DNA from: Bacteroides sp.
GTDB lineage: Bacteria; Bacteroidota; Bacteroidia; Bacteroidales; Bacteroidaceae
Direction of reading: 5' to 3'
Length of the DNA: 64,000 nucleotides
Assembly: GCA_017472925.1 (NCBI GenBank)
Contig: JAFUNS010000038.1
Coordinates: 1 to 64,000 of the forward strand
This document shows positions 17,707-26,152 of this stretch, one piece after another. Positions within the stretch are counted from its first letter, which is position 1, and every line of letters starts with the position of its first letter. The position numbers and the translations under genes were made by a program. The notes beneath the pieces were generated by a model, which saw only the letters and a list, made by a program, of their open reading frames with translations, was not told the origin of the DNA and ran no database searches.

Positions 17707-17778
17707 TGTATAGCCGTAATATTATGATTCTATAGATTTAATGTTGCAGCTGTATAACCGTAATATTACGGTTGTATT
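17707..17778. promoter_or_regulatory. Operator-like direct and palindromic repeats upstream of HU gene
   Basis: Two copies of TGTATA[GA]CCGTAATATTA lie at 17707-17724 and 17751-17768, 44 bp apart. The second copy extends into a perfect 18-bp palindrome, AACCGTAATATTACGGTT (17756-17773). The spacing (about four helical turns) and position just upstream of the promoter suggest a regulator-binding site, perhaps for the HU-like protein itself. The rest of 17582-17706 shows nothing recognisable. Confidence 0.55.
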
Positions 17779-17794
17779 TTAAATGCTGTTTTAC

Positions 17795-17825
17795 TTGACT
17801 TTTGGTGGAAAATGTTGTATCTTTG
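17795..17825 (+). promoter_or_regulatory. Promoter of the HU-family gene
   Basis: TTG (17795-17797), a 20-bp spacer and TATCTTTG (17818-17825) form a good Bacteroides promoter. Its position shows that translation starts at 17861 and not at the upstream in-frame ATG at 17783. Confidence 0.7.
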
Positions 17826-17860
17826 TATTGAGTCAAAATCACTTAAGCAAAGGTATAGAT

Positions 17861-18490
17861 ATGGCAAAATACATTAAACAAGAGTTGCCCGACTTGCATA
17901 AAACGGGAGAGAAAAAAGCGTATTACCGATTGAAGACAAGTCGGAATATCGATTTTGATCATTTTATAGAGCATATTTGCAGCCATCACTCGGGTATCAG
18001 TAAAGGGGATGCTATACGGGTATTGATGGATGCAACGGAATCCTTGGCCGAACTTTTGGCTGAAGGATGTTCGGTTACTATAGACGAGTTGGGTACTTTC
18101 AAAGCGACCGTTGGCCTGGAACCGGACAAGGAAATGGATGGTTTAGATGATGGGGCACCTAAGCGGAATGCCCGGAGCCTTTGGTTGGATGGGGTGAATT
18201 TTCAGCCGGAAAAGAAGATGGTTTGGAATATGAATCGCCATTGCAAATTAGAGAATGGGGGAGTAGCACGCATACGTCGTTCGCCGTTTACAAAGGAGGA
18301 ACGTTTACAGAAAGCTTTGGAATACATCGAAAAGGTGGGTATGATACGAGTGAAGGACTATATGTCGTTAGTAAAACTTGCACGTACAGCAGCAACCGGT
18401 GAATTGCGTGCATTCAGTGATGATCCTTCGACGGGTATTATAGCCATAGGAAGGGCTCCAGCCAGAATTTACGTGAAAAAGGCTGAGTAA
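17861..18490 (+). CDS. HU-family (histone-like) DNA-binding protein
   Basis: This 209-residue protein matches the larger HU-related family of Bacteroidetes (TIGR01201 type). The N-terminal 120 residues carry the HU-like fold: a helical start, GDAIRVLMDATESLAELLAEG, then the SVTIDELGTFKATV strand region that leads to the DNA-binding arms. The C-terminal region (about 145-209) looks like a separate small helical domain (FTKEERLQKALEYIEKVG, ARTAATGELRAF). The start is set by the promoter at 17795-17825. The gene is enclosed by inverted repeats of about 105 bp and has palindromic repeats upstream, an unusual setting suggesting a mobile or invertible cassette or dense self-binding sites. It should bind DNA non-specifically or at bent sites. 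Confidence 0.85.
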   Translation: MAKYIKQELPDLHKTGEKKAYYRLKTSRNIDFDHFIEHICSHHSGISKGDAIRVLMDATESLAELLAEGCSVTIDELGTFKATVGLEPDKEMDGLDDGAPKRNARSLWLDGVNFQPEKKMVWNMNRHCKLENGGVARIRRSPFTKEERLQKALEYIEKVGMIRVKDYMSLVKLARTAATGELRAFSDDPSTGIIAIGRAPARIYVKKAE

Positions 18491-18521
18491 TAGGTAGATA
18501 AATGATTGCTGAATCTTATGG

Positions 18522-18626
18522 TGTGTAGGTAAAGTGTGTAGGTAACATCCTTACACACCTTACCTACACACTTTATCTTGTTGATACTCAGTGGCGAGTG
18601 TAAGATGCAAGTAAAATCGCAAAAAA
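18522..18626 (-). repeat. Right arm of the 105-bp inverted repeat
   Basis: Reverse complement of 17425-17530. It contains a 20-bp hairpin with one mismatch (GTGTGTAGGTAAAGTGTGTA, 18521-18540, against 18552-18571). It lies 31 bp after the HU stop codon and about 130 bp before the RND adaptor gene. The remaining 18627-18756 holds no clear promoter box. Confidence 0.9.
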
Positions 18627-18756
18627 ATAATTCTGGATTTGTATCAATGGACAGGAAAACTACAATATTCTGATACATGCTACAAGTGCTGTTGCGTTCT
18701 TCTATAAATGAACAAATCGCCCCTTCATCTGTTTCTAACACAAAACCTAAACAACA

Positions 18757-19869
18757 ATGAAAAAAGGAATTGTCATTGCCTTATCCGGTGTGCTGCTTGC
18801 CGGATGTGGAAAGAAAACAGAGAATGTAGTTAGCCAAGCACTCCCCATAGAAGTGGCGAAGCCTGTGGTGAAGAATGTGACACTGACTCGAGATTATCCC
18901 GGATATCTGACAGCCGAAACCACCATCAACATCGTTGGAAGGGTAAACGGAACATTGCTATCCAAAAACTATGTGTCAGGGCAGCGGGTAAAGAAAGGAC
19001 AAACCCTGTTCGTGATAGAGCCAACTCTTTATGAAGATGCCTTGAAGCAGGCCGAAGCATCATTGAAAACAGCGCAAGCCAATTTGGTTTATGCACGTAG
19101 TAATTACGAACGCATGAAAGAAGCGGTGAAGAGTGATGCTGTGAGCCGTATTCAGTTTCTGCAGGCCGAAAGTAATGTGGCTACTTGTGAGGCTGCAGTG
19201 AGCAATGCCGAAGCGGAATTGCAGACAGCACGAACCAACCTGAACTATTGTTATGTAAAATCGCCTATTGATGGAGTGGCCGATTTGGCTGAGTATTCTG
19301 ATGGGGAATATATCAATGGAGAAGGAAACCCAGTAAAGCTTACTACCATCTATAAGGATGACCACATGTATTCCTACTTCGACATTTCCGATAACCAATA
19401 CCTCAGTCATGAATTGTTGCGCGATGCCAAAACAAAGATTTCAGGGGAGGAACATGCTGTAACCTTACGCTTGGGGACCGATGGAAGAAAGAGTTGGAAA
19501 GGTAAACTGAACTACTTGTCGCCCAACGTAAGTCTCACCACAGGAACCATGCGTCTGCGTGCCGAATTGGAGAATCCGGATGGTGTGCTTCGTCCGGGGT
19601 TGTATGTCAGTGTAACCTTACCTTATGCTACGGCTGAGAAAGCTATCTTAGTAGATAATGCTTCCATTGGCACTGACCAATTGGGAAAATTCCTTTATGT
19701 AGTGAACGATAGCAATCGGGTAAATCTTCGTCATGTAGAGGTAGGCCAACTGATGGAAGGCAATCAGCGCATCATTACCAGTGGTCTTTCGCCCAATGAA
19801 CGCTATGTGACCAAAGCCTTGCTGAAAGTGCGTCAAGGTATGGAGATTCAACCAATACTAAAACCTTAA
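18757..19869 (+). CDS. RND efflux periplasmic adaptor (AcrA/MexA type)
   Basis: This 370-residue membrane fusion protein has a lipoprotein signal (lipobox LAGC, Cys about residue 17), so it is anchored to the inner membrane. It has the expected order of domains: a barrel-sandwich half ([29 protein letters not shown]), a coiled-coil hairpin (about 85-150) and the returning lipoyl half ([18 protein letters not shown]). The beta-barrel and membrane-proximal domains follow. It bridges the inner-membrane pump to an outer-membrane channel. The pump gene starts 4 bp downstream. No outer-membrane factor is encoded next to them, so an unlinked TolC-type protein must complete the pump. Confidence 0.92.
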   Translation: MKKGIVIALSGVLLAGCGKKTENVVSQALPIEVAKPVVKNVTLTRDYPGYLTAETTINIVGRVNGTLLSKNYVSGQRVKKGQTLFVIEPTLYEDALKQAEASLKTAQANLVYARSNYERMKEAVKSDAVSRIQFLQAESNVATCEAAVSNAEAELQTARTNLNYCYVKSPIDGVADLAEYSDGEYINGEGNPVKLTTIYKDDHMYSYFDISDNQYLSHELLRDAKTKISGEEHAVTLRLGTDGRKSWKGKLNYLSPNVSLTTGTMRLRAELENPDGVLRPGLYVSVTLPYATAEKAILVDNASIGTDQLGKFLYVVNDSNRVNLRHVEVGQLMEGNQRIITSGLSPNERYVTKALLKVRQGMEIQPILKP

Positions 19870-19873
19870 GCTT

Positions 19874-22800
19874 ATGTTCTCGAAATTCTTTATCGAACGC
19901 CCTATCTTCGCTACAGTGCTGGCATTGCTCATCGTTGTGGCGGGATTGGTTACTCTCGGCATGTTGCCCATTGCACAGTATCCTGATATAACTCCTCCTA
20001 CCGTACAAGTGAATGCTGTTTATCCGGGAGCCAATGCCGAAACTGTGGCGCAGACCGTGGGAATACCCATTGAACAACAAGTGAATGGAGTAGATGGAAT
20101 GATGTATATGAGTTCTACTTCATCGGCATCGGGAGCCTATGCACTCACTGTGACTTTCGAAGTGGGAACAGATATTGATATGGCTACCGTTATGGTGCAG
20201 AATCGGGTGAGTGTGGCTATGAATTCCTTGCCCGAAGCTGTGAAACAACAAGGGGTGACTGTACAGAAAAAGTCATCGAATATTGTGATGATGCTTACAT
20301 TGACGGGCGACAGTATTTATAATGGACTGTATTTGGCCAACTATGCTAATCTGAATTTAGTAGACCAACTGACTCGTGTGCCAGGGGTAGGGGCTGTGAA
20401 TGTGATGGGAGCAGGAGACTACTCCATGCGCATCTGGTTGGATCCTGAAGCCATGCGGATTCGTAACCTCAGTGCACAACAAGTGTATTCGGCCATCCAG
20501 TCACAGAACATGGAAGTCTCGGCCGGTAATGTAGGACAGCCTTTGGGACGAACAGGGAACAATGCCTTCCAATATACACTGAATGTAAAAGGTCGCCTTA
20601 CCACTCCCGAAGAGTTTGGCGAAATTATTCTCCGTATAGAAGATGGAGGTCGCATTCTGAGGCTGAAGGATGTAGCACGCATTGAACTTGGCAGTCAGAA
20701 CTACAATGTGGTGTCTCGTTTGAAAGGTCAGCCAACTGCAGGGATTGCTGTATATCAGCTTCCAGGTTCCAACTCTCTGGATGTAGCCAAAGGAGTGAAG
20801 GAACGCATGGCCGAACTGAGCGAAGCTTTTCCACAAGGTATTAAATACCAGATAACCCTCGATACTACAGATGTGGTGCACGATTCTATCAATGAGGTGT
20901 TGAAAACCTTTATTGAAGCCACTATATTAGTGGTGCTGGTAATGTTCCTTTTCCTGCAGAACTGGAGAGCAGTGCTTATTCCTTGTTTGACTATCCCTGT
21001 ATCATTGATTGGTACGTTGGCAGTGATGGCAGCTCTGGGCTTCTCCATCAATACACTGACACTCTTTGGCTTGATACTGGCCATTGCCATTGTGGTGGAT
21101 GATGCCATTGTGGTGGTGGAAAATGTAACCCGACTGGCCGACGAAGCCTCGGCAAAGGGAGAAGAAATGGACATGCGAAAAATAACAGAAAAGGCCATGG
21201 AAGAGATTACAGGTCCTATTGTGGGCGTGGTGCTGGTCTTGTTGGCTGTGTTTATTCCCACTACACTGATAGGAGGCATCTCAGGACAATTGTACAAACA
21301 GTTTGCCCTGACTATTGCGGCCTCTACAGTGTTGAGTGGTTTCAACTCGCTTACCCTTTCACCGGCTCTTTGTGCCATCTTGCTTCATCCTTCGCAAACG
21401 AAGAAGGTTACTTGGTTGGCCTGGTTTGACCGTTTCAACAACTGGATGCAGCATACCTATAACCGCTCGGTTAAATGGATGCTTTCCAAACCTCGAGTGG
21501 CCATGACTTCGTTTGCCATTCTTTCGGTTATTGCCTTGTTGCTCTTCGTCAAATGGCCCACTACCTTTATGCCCGATGAAGATGATGGCTATTTCATTGT
21601 CTCTGTGCAACTTCCCGCAGCCTCTTCTTTGGAACGGACAGAAGCTGTTGGCAAGCAGATTGATGCCATTTTGCTGCAATATCCGGAAATAAAGACTTTC
21701 TTGGGAGTAAACGGATTCAGTGTGATGGGAGGGGGTGAACTTCCCAATGCAGCCACTTACTTTGTGGTGCTGAAGGATTGGAAGGAACGACCGGGAAAGG
21801 AACATTCGGCCAAAGCTGTGGTAGACCGATTCAATGCACAGGCTTATGTGGCTGTACAGGAGGCACAAGTGTTCGGCATTATCCCTCCGGTAATACCTGG
21901 CATGGGGAATACTGGGGGCTTGCAATTCGAACTTGAAGACCGCAAGTCGCTGGGTGCCGAAGAGTTTCAGAAGGCAGTGAACACCTTGTTGGCTACTTAT
22001 AGAACGGAACCTTCCATTGCAATGCTCAACAGTATGTATCAAGCTGATGTGCCTCAGTATTATTTGAACATCAATCGCGACAAGGTGCAGCTCATGGATT
22101 TGGACTTGAATCAGGTATTCACTACCTTAGCTTATTATTTAGGACAAGCCTATGTAAATGATTTTGTGGAATTTGGTCGTATCTATCAGGTGAAACTGGG
22201 TGCCGGAGAAATGGCGCAGAAGAATATAGATGATGTGCTGAAACTGAGTGTGGAAAACTCGCAAGGAGAGATGGTGCCATTCAATAGCTTTACACAAGTG
22301 GAGCAGATTTTGGGCATGGACCAGATAAACCGCTATAACATGTATCAGTCGGCTTCCATCACGGCAAATACCTCTCCAGGAAGCAGCTCCGGACAAACCA
22401 TTGAGGCAGTGGGCAGCCTGGTGAAGAATCAGTTGGGCAATGAGTTCGGATATGAATGGACTTCGGTTGCCTATCAGGAAACACAAGCCGGCAACTCCAC
22501 AGCTGTGGTATTAGTCATGGCTTTGTTGGTTGCTTATTTGGTGCTGGCAGCCCAATATGAAAGTTGGACCAGTCCTGTGGCTGCTGTGATGGGACTCCCC
22601 ATTGCCATCCTGGGAGCCATGCTGGGATGCTGGATTATGGGAGAGCCGGTGAGCATCTATACTCAAATTGGTATTATTCTGCTCATTGCCTTGTCGGCAA
22701 AGAATGGTATCCTGATTGTAGAGTTTGCACGAGATTATCGCAAGGCGGGAAATTCCATCCGCGAATCGGCTTACGAAGCAGGAAGTGTCCGTTTGCGACC

Positions 22801-22996
22801 TATCCTGATGACTTCCTTTACCTTTGTCTTGGGGGTGATGCCTTTGCTCTTTGCCACTGGAGCCGGTGCCGGAAGTCGCATAGCATTAGGAGCAGCTGTG
22901 GTCTTTGGTATGCTGGTAAATACCATTGTAGCTACTGTGTATATCCCGAATTGGTATGAGGTGATGCAGTCATTGGAAGAGCGGAGAAAGAAATGA
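19874..22996 (+). CDS. RND multidrug efflux pump (AcrB/MexB type, HAE1 family)
   Basis: A 1040-residue inner-membrane proton/drug antiporter of normal length. It has the [17 protein letters not shown] start typical of HAE1 pumps, two large periplasmic loops and 12 predicted membrane helices. The proton-relay residues are present: [10 protein letters not shown] in TM4 and [14 protein letters not shown] in TM10. This makes it a drug- or bile-type exporter and not a metal exporter; compare the separate CusA-type pump at 39055. It is co-transcribed with the adaptor (4-bp gap). A perfect 12-bp hairpin follows its stop. Substrate cannot be read from the sequence. Confidence 0.94.
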   Translation: MFSKFFIERPIFATVLALLIVVAGLVTLGMLPIAQYPDITPPTVQVNAVYPGANAETVAQTVGIPIEQQVNGVDGMMYMSSTSSASGAYALTVTFEVGTDIDMATVMVQNRVSVAMNSLPEAVKQQGVTVQKKSSNIVMMLTLTGDSIYNGLYLANYANLNLVDQLTRVPGVGAVNVMGAGDYSMRIWLDPEAMRIRNLSAQQVYSAIQSQNMEVSAGNVGQPLGRTGNNAFQYTLNVKGRLTTPEEFGEIILRIEDGGRILRLKDVARIELGSQNYNVVSRLKGQPTAGIAVYQLPGSNSLDVAKGVKERMAELSEAFPQGIKYQITLDTTDVVHDSINEVLKTFIEATILVVLVMFLFLQNWRAVLIPCLTIPVSLIGTLAVMAALGFSINTLTLFGLILAIAIVVDDAIVVVENVTRLADEASAKGEEMDMRKITEKAMEEITGPIVGVVLVLLAVFIPTTLIGGISGQLYKQFALTIAASTVLSGFNSLTLSPALCAILLHPSQTKKVTWLAWFDRFNNWMQHTYNRSVKWMLSKPRVAMTSFAILSVIALLLFVKWPTTFMPDEDDGYFIVSVQLPAASSLERTEAVGKQIDAILLQYPEIKTFLGVNGFSVMGGGELPNAATYFVVLKDWKERPGKEHSAKAVVDRFNAQAYVAVQEAQVFGIIPPVIPGMGNTGGLQFELEDRKSLGAEEFQKAVNTLLATYRTEPSIAMLNSMYQADVPQYYLNINRDKVQLMDLDLNQVFTTLAYYLGQAYVNDFVEFGRIYQVKLGAGEMAQKNIDDVLKLSVENSQGEMVPFNSFTQVEQILGMDQINRYNMYQSASITANTSPGSSSGQTIEAVGSLVKNQLGNEFGYEWTSVAYQETQAGNSTAVVLVMALLVAYLVLAAQYESWTSPVAAVMGLPIAILGAMLGCWIMGEPVSIYTQIGIILLIALSAKNGILIVEFARDYRKAGNSIRESAYEAGSVRLRPILMTSFTFVLGVMPLLFATGAGAGSRIALGAAVVFGMLVNTIVATVYIPNWYEVMQSLEERRKK

Positions 22997-23006
22997 CCCC
23001 AACATT

Positions 23007-23034
23007 TTTAGGCATGGATAATTCCATGCCTAAA
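23007..23034 (+). terminator. Hairpin after the RND pump gene
   Basis: TTTAGGCATGGA and TCCATGCCTAAA form a perfect 12-bp stem with a TAAT loop, 10 bp after the pump stop codon. No long T-run follows. Confidence 0.65.
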
Positions 23035-23061
23035 TTCATACCATAAACCAATGAAAAATTG

Positions 23062-23069
23062 TACCTTTG
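23062..23069 (+). promoter_or_regulatory. -7 box for the MscS-type gene
   Basis: TACCTTTG is a perfect TAnnTTTG box. It overlaps the longest possible open frame (from 23059) and so supports the start at 23089. Confidence 0.7.
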
Positions 23070-23088
23070 CAACAAATTTCAGAAGGAT

Positions 23089-24282
23089 ATGGAAAGTTTA
23101 TATAACGAATTGACCTCTTTGTTGCAACAATGGGGCGTGCAAACCGGAAGTATGGGAACATTGGCAAGAGGAATCATGATAGTGGGAATCTTGCTGATAG
23201 CTTGGTTGGTGGATTTCTTCTGCCGAAGAGTCATTGTAACTTCTATCCGCAAGGTTACAGCCAAAACTCATAACAAGTGGGATGACTATCTGTTCAACGA
23301 CAAAGTGCTGAACAATCTTTGTCATTTGGTTCCTCCCATTGTTGTCTATGCACTTCTTCCGTTTGCTTTTCAGGAGCAACCCAACTTCTTGTCCTTTGCC
23401 ATGAAACTTTGTTGGGTGTATATCACCATCGTATCTGTCAAGCTTATCTGTTCTTTCCTGACATCACTTTATACCATTTCCAGCGAACACGAAAAGCTGA
23501 GAGAACGCTCCATGAAGGGTTTCTATCAAATGTTGAAGCTGGTGGTAATCTGCATAGGAGTTATCATAATAGTCAGCACGCTGATTGATAAGGACCCTTT
23601 GAATATTTTAGCAGGTTTGGGTGCTTCGGCAGCTATTCTTACTCTGGTGTTCAAGGATACCATCATGGGGCTGGTGGCTGGTGTACAGCTCACAGCCAAT
23701 GATATGCTTCGTCCCGGTGATTGGATTACAATGCCTAAGTTTGGAGCCGATGGATCTGTGCTCGAAGTGACCTTGACTACTGTCAAGATTCAGAATTGGG
23801 ACAAGACCATTACTACAGTTCCTCCTTATGCATTGGTGAACGATTCCTTCCAGAACTGGCGGGGCATGTGGGAGAGTGGCGGACGACGCATCAAGCGCTC
23901 ACTTAATATTGATATGCACACAGTCCGTTTCTGTACAGAGAAAGAAATGGAGGCTTATCATCAGGAAGAATGGATGCAAGGTTTTGAAACAACAGGAAAG
24001 CAGGAGGTGAACTTGTATGTATTCCGTCATTATGTGGAATATTATCTGCGCCATCACCCCAAGGTTCATCAGGAACTTACCATGATGGTCCGTCAATTGC
24101 AGCCTACTCCTGAGGGGTTGCCCATTGAATTGTATTTCTTTTCCAATGGAACCACTTGGATACCTTACGAACGTTTACAGGCCGAAGTGTTCGACCACTT
24201 GTTGGCTGTACTTCCCAACTTTGGCTTGAAGGTATTCCAGAGTCCTACTGGCCTTGACCTCCAGATGTTGAAGAACTGTTGA
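23089..24282 (+). CDS. MscS-family mechanosensitive ion channel
   Basis: A 397-residue small-conductance mechanosensitive channel protein. It has N-terminal membrane helices (about 25-45, 75-95, 100-120 and 145-165). The pore-lining and beta domain signature reads LAGLGASAAILTLVFKDTIMGLVAGVQ, then DMLRPGDWI, GSVLEVTLTTVKI and TTVPPYALVNDSFQNW. The C-terminal domain is longer than in minimal MscS, as in the YbdG/MscM-like group. Start 23089 was chosen because a -7 box lies at 23062-23069 and AGAAGG precedes the ATG. It converges with the histidine-kinase-like gene, with the two stops almost touching. Its role is to release solutes on hypo-osmotic shock. Confidence 0.9.
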   Translation: MESLYNELTSLLQQWGVQTGSMGTLARGIMIVGILLIAWLVDFFCRRVIVTSIRKVTAKTHNKWDDYLFNDKVLNNLCHLVPPIVVYALLPFAFQEQPNFLSFAMKLCWVYITIVSVKLICSFLTSLYTISSEHEKLRERSMKGFYQMLKLVVICIGVIIIVSTLIDKDPLNILAGLGASAAILTLVFKDTIMGLVAGVQLTANDMLRPGDWITMPKFGADGSVLEVTLTTVKIQNWDKTITTVPPYALVNDSFQNWRGMWESGGRRIKRSLNIDMHTVRFCTEKEMEAYHQEEWMQGFETTGKQEVNLYVFRHYVEYYLRHHPKVHQELTMMVRQLQPTPEGLPIELYFFSNGTTWIPYERLQAEVFDHLLAVLPNFGLKVFQSPTGLDLQMLKNC

Positions 24283-24283
24283 T

Positions 24284-25690
24284 TTACGAATGCAATTCCA
24301 AAATAAATCGGGTTCCTTTCTTGTATTCCTCATCCAAGCGGAGAACACCATTTAATTTATAGGCGATGAGGTTGCAAGTAGGTAATCCCAATCCATCTCC
24401 TTCTGTCAAGTCAAGCACTTCTGTAAAAGGCTTGAATAGGTTTGCACGCTTTTCTTCAGGTATGCCTGTGCCTGTGTCTGTCAGGATAAACTGACCGGTA
24501 TGTGCACTGCGCTTTTTGAATTCCAAAGTGATTTTTCCACTTTCTGTATGCAGGGCAGCATTTTCAAGTAAATACAGCAATACTTTTTCCAAAGCCTCGG
24601 CATTGGTGCGGATATTTACTCTTGGCACATTTAGTGTAGCATTTACTTCGGGACGGAAACTTTCCTTGGCTTTGTTCATGATGTTCTCGCACAAAGTGTT
24701 GATGTTCAAATCTTTCACTTCGTATCGTTCTTCGCGAGAGGTTTCCAATTCCATGTATTGCTGGATGTGCTGCAAAAATTCCTTGAGGGCTTCTATATGC
24801 TTCTTTTGAACACTTGAATTTGATTGCTCGATGGCTTCCAGTGAAGGACTTATTTGTTCGCCTATGCTGTTGATGAACTTACTCTTCAGTTCGTTGTTGC
24901 TATTGGCAATGCTCAGGCTGTTTTTCAGTTTCTTGATTTGTCGGATGTGTTTGACCATTACTCCGAAGAAGAACAACAATCCGCAGGCAAGGGCTGCTGC
25001 CAGTATACATAATACAATGATTACATATTGTTGGGTGCTGATTTTGCTTTCTTTTTGTCGAAGTATTTTTTGTGAAGCAGCATAATCATCTTGCAAAGCC
25101 TGCAATTCTTGTGCAGCCTTCACAGCTTTGATGGAATCCTGCCAATGGGTATACAATTTGTTGAGTGCATTAGTCAGCACTGCATTGTTGCTTTGCTTGG
25201 CTTGCTTGAGCATGTCCTGATAGCATTGGTCGATGCCCTTTTCATCTTTTCCTGTAGAGCGCTTCTGCACCAGTTGCTTGTAGCATTCCAAACTCTTTTC
25301 CGTCATGCCAAACTTCTGGTAATATCCGGCTTCACTCATGAGGTAGTCTTCCTGAAGTGCATCTGTTTTTGCTTGGTCGGCATACAGCTTCAGTTGGTTG
25401 AGCTGCTTCTGGCATTGTTCCTTGTTGTTGAGTCTCAGATACATGCGCAAACGTTCCTTGGTTACCAGATAATGGAGGTGTGGGGCCGCTTGCTTGCTCT
25501 TTTGCTCGTCGGCATAGATCAGAGCATCCATTTGTCGACAAGTGGCAAAAGCCTCTTTCCATTCTCGATTCTCTGTTTGTTGGATACTGGTTTTAATACC
25601 TTCTTCTACTGTTTTCTGTAGGTTGGAAGATTGTGCTTGTCCAGCTATTGTAAGGCAAGCAAATGACAATATAAATAGTATTTTCTTCAT
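24284..25690 (-). CDS. TPR sensor histidine-kinase-like protein lacking the H-box histidine
   Basis: This 468-residue protein has a signal peptide (about 1-20, cleavage after AGQAQ), a periplasmic helical/TPR-like region (about 25-215), one membrane helix (222-244) and a cytoplasmic kinase region. The HATPase domain is intact: N-box LLENAALH, G1 DTGTGIPEE and G2 GDGLGLPTC. The dimerisation/phospho-acceptor helix reads FINSIGEQISPSL where kinases have F....SHE.RTPL, so the phospho-acceptor His is Gly277 while Glu278 and Pro282 remain. It may bind ATP without autophosphorylating, or regulate a partner kinase. No response regulator is adjacent. It is divergent from the thioesterase gene. Confidence 0.8.
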   Translation of the reverse strand: MKKILFILSFACLTIAGQAQSSNLQKTVEEGIKTSIQQTENREWKEAFATCRQMDALIYADEQKSKQAAPHLHYLVTKERLRMYLRLNNKEQCQKQLNQLKLYADQAKTDALQEDYLMSEAGYYQKFGMTEKSLECYKQLVQKRSTGKDEKGIDQCYQDMLKQAKQSNNAVLTNALNKLYTHWQDSIKAVKAAQELQALQDDYAASQKILRQKESKISTQQYVIIVLCILAAALACGLLFFFGVMVKHIRQIKKLKNSLSIANSNNELKSKFINSIGEQISPSLEAIEQSNSSVQKKHIEALKEFLQHIQQYMELETSREERYEVKDLNINTLCENIMNKAKESFRPEVNATLNVPRVNIRTNAEALEKVLLYLLENAALHTESGKITLEFKKRSAHTGQFILTDTGTGIPEEKRANLFKPFTEVLDLTEGDGLGLPTCNLIAYKLNGVLRLDEEYKKGTRFILELHS

Positions 25691-25710
25691 TTTCCGTAAT
25701 TGTTTTTGTG

Positions 25711-25718
25711 CAAAAATA
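25711..25718 (-). promoter_or_regulatory. -7 box for the kinase-like gene
   Basis: On the minus strand the sequence is TATTTTTG, a TAnnTTTG match 20 bp before the start codon at 25690. Confidence 0.6.
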
Positions 25719-25726
25719 GCGCTTTT

Positions 25727-25760
25727 TTTGAATAATCAGCAAGAAAATGAATTATCTTTG
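25727..25760 (+). promoter_or_regulatory. Promoter of the thioesterase gene
   Basis: TTTG (25727-25730) and TATCTTTG (25753-25760) are separated by 22 bp; the start codon is at 25781. Confidence 0.65.
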
Positions 25761-25780
25761 TTCAATCTAATAAATTCTAT

Positions 25781-26152
25781 ATGGAAACAGGATTAAGTTT
25801 TACCTCAAATTTGAAGGTAGAAAAGCAACATACAGCGCTTGAAATGGGTAGTGGCGATTTGGAAGTGCTGGCAACTCCTACGATGGTGGCACTTATGGAA
25901 AATGCAGCCATGAAGGCTGTAGCCAATGATTTGTCGGAAGAAGAAACCACGGTAGGAGGGATGATGAACACCACTCACATCAAGCCTTCTGCTATAGGTG
26001 AGGAGGTAAGTGCTACAGCTGTATTGGTGGAAGTGGAAGGCAAAAAACTTATTTTCTCCGTTGAGGCTAAGGATAGCAAGGGCAATGTCATAGGACAAGG
26101 CACTCACATCCGATTCATAGTGAACCGCGAACGCTTTTTAAGCAAACTGTAA
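25781..26152 (+). CDS. FlK-like acyl-CoA thioesterase (hotdog fold)
   Basis: A 123-residue hotdog-fold protein resembling the fluoroacetyl-CoA thioesterase (FlK) family. Visible features are VLATPTMVALMENAAMKAV (helix with catalytic Glu), TTVGGMMNTTHIKPSAIGEEVSATA (the central strands with the conserved His) and GQGTHIRFIVN at the C-terminus. Such enzymes hydrolyse short acyl-CoAs; the natural substrate in Bacteroidales is unknown. It has its own promoter. Its 3' end overlaps the convergent helicase gene by 15 bp. Confidence 0.82.
   Translation: METGLSFTSNLKVEKQHTALEMGSGDLEVLATPTMVALMENAAMKAVANDLSEEETTVGGMMNTTHIKPSAIGEEVSATAVLVEVEGKKLIFSVEAKDSKGNVIGQGTHIRFIVNRERFLSKL

Noticed and set aside
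17425..18626. Insertion sequence interpretation of the HU cassette
   Set aside because: No transposase is encoded between the arms and no target-site duplication is visible at the outer ends, so I report it only as an inverted-repeat-bounded cassette.
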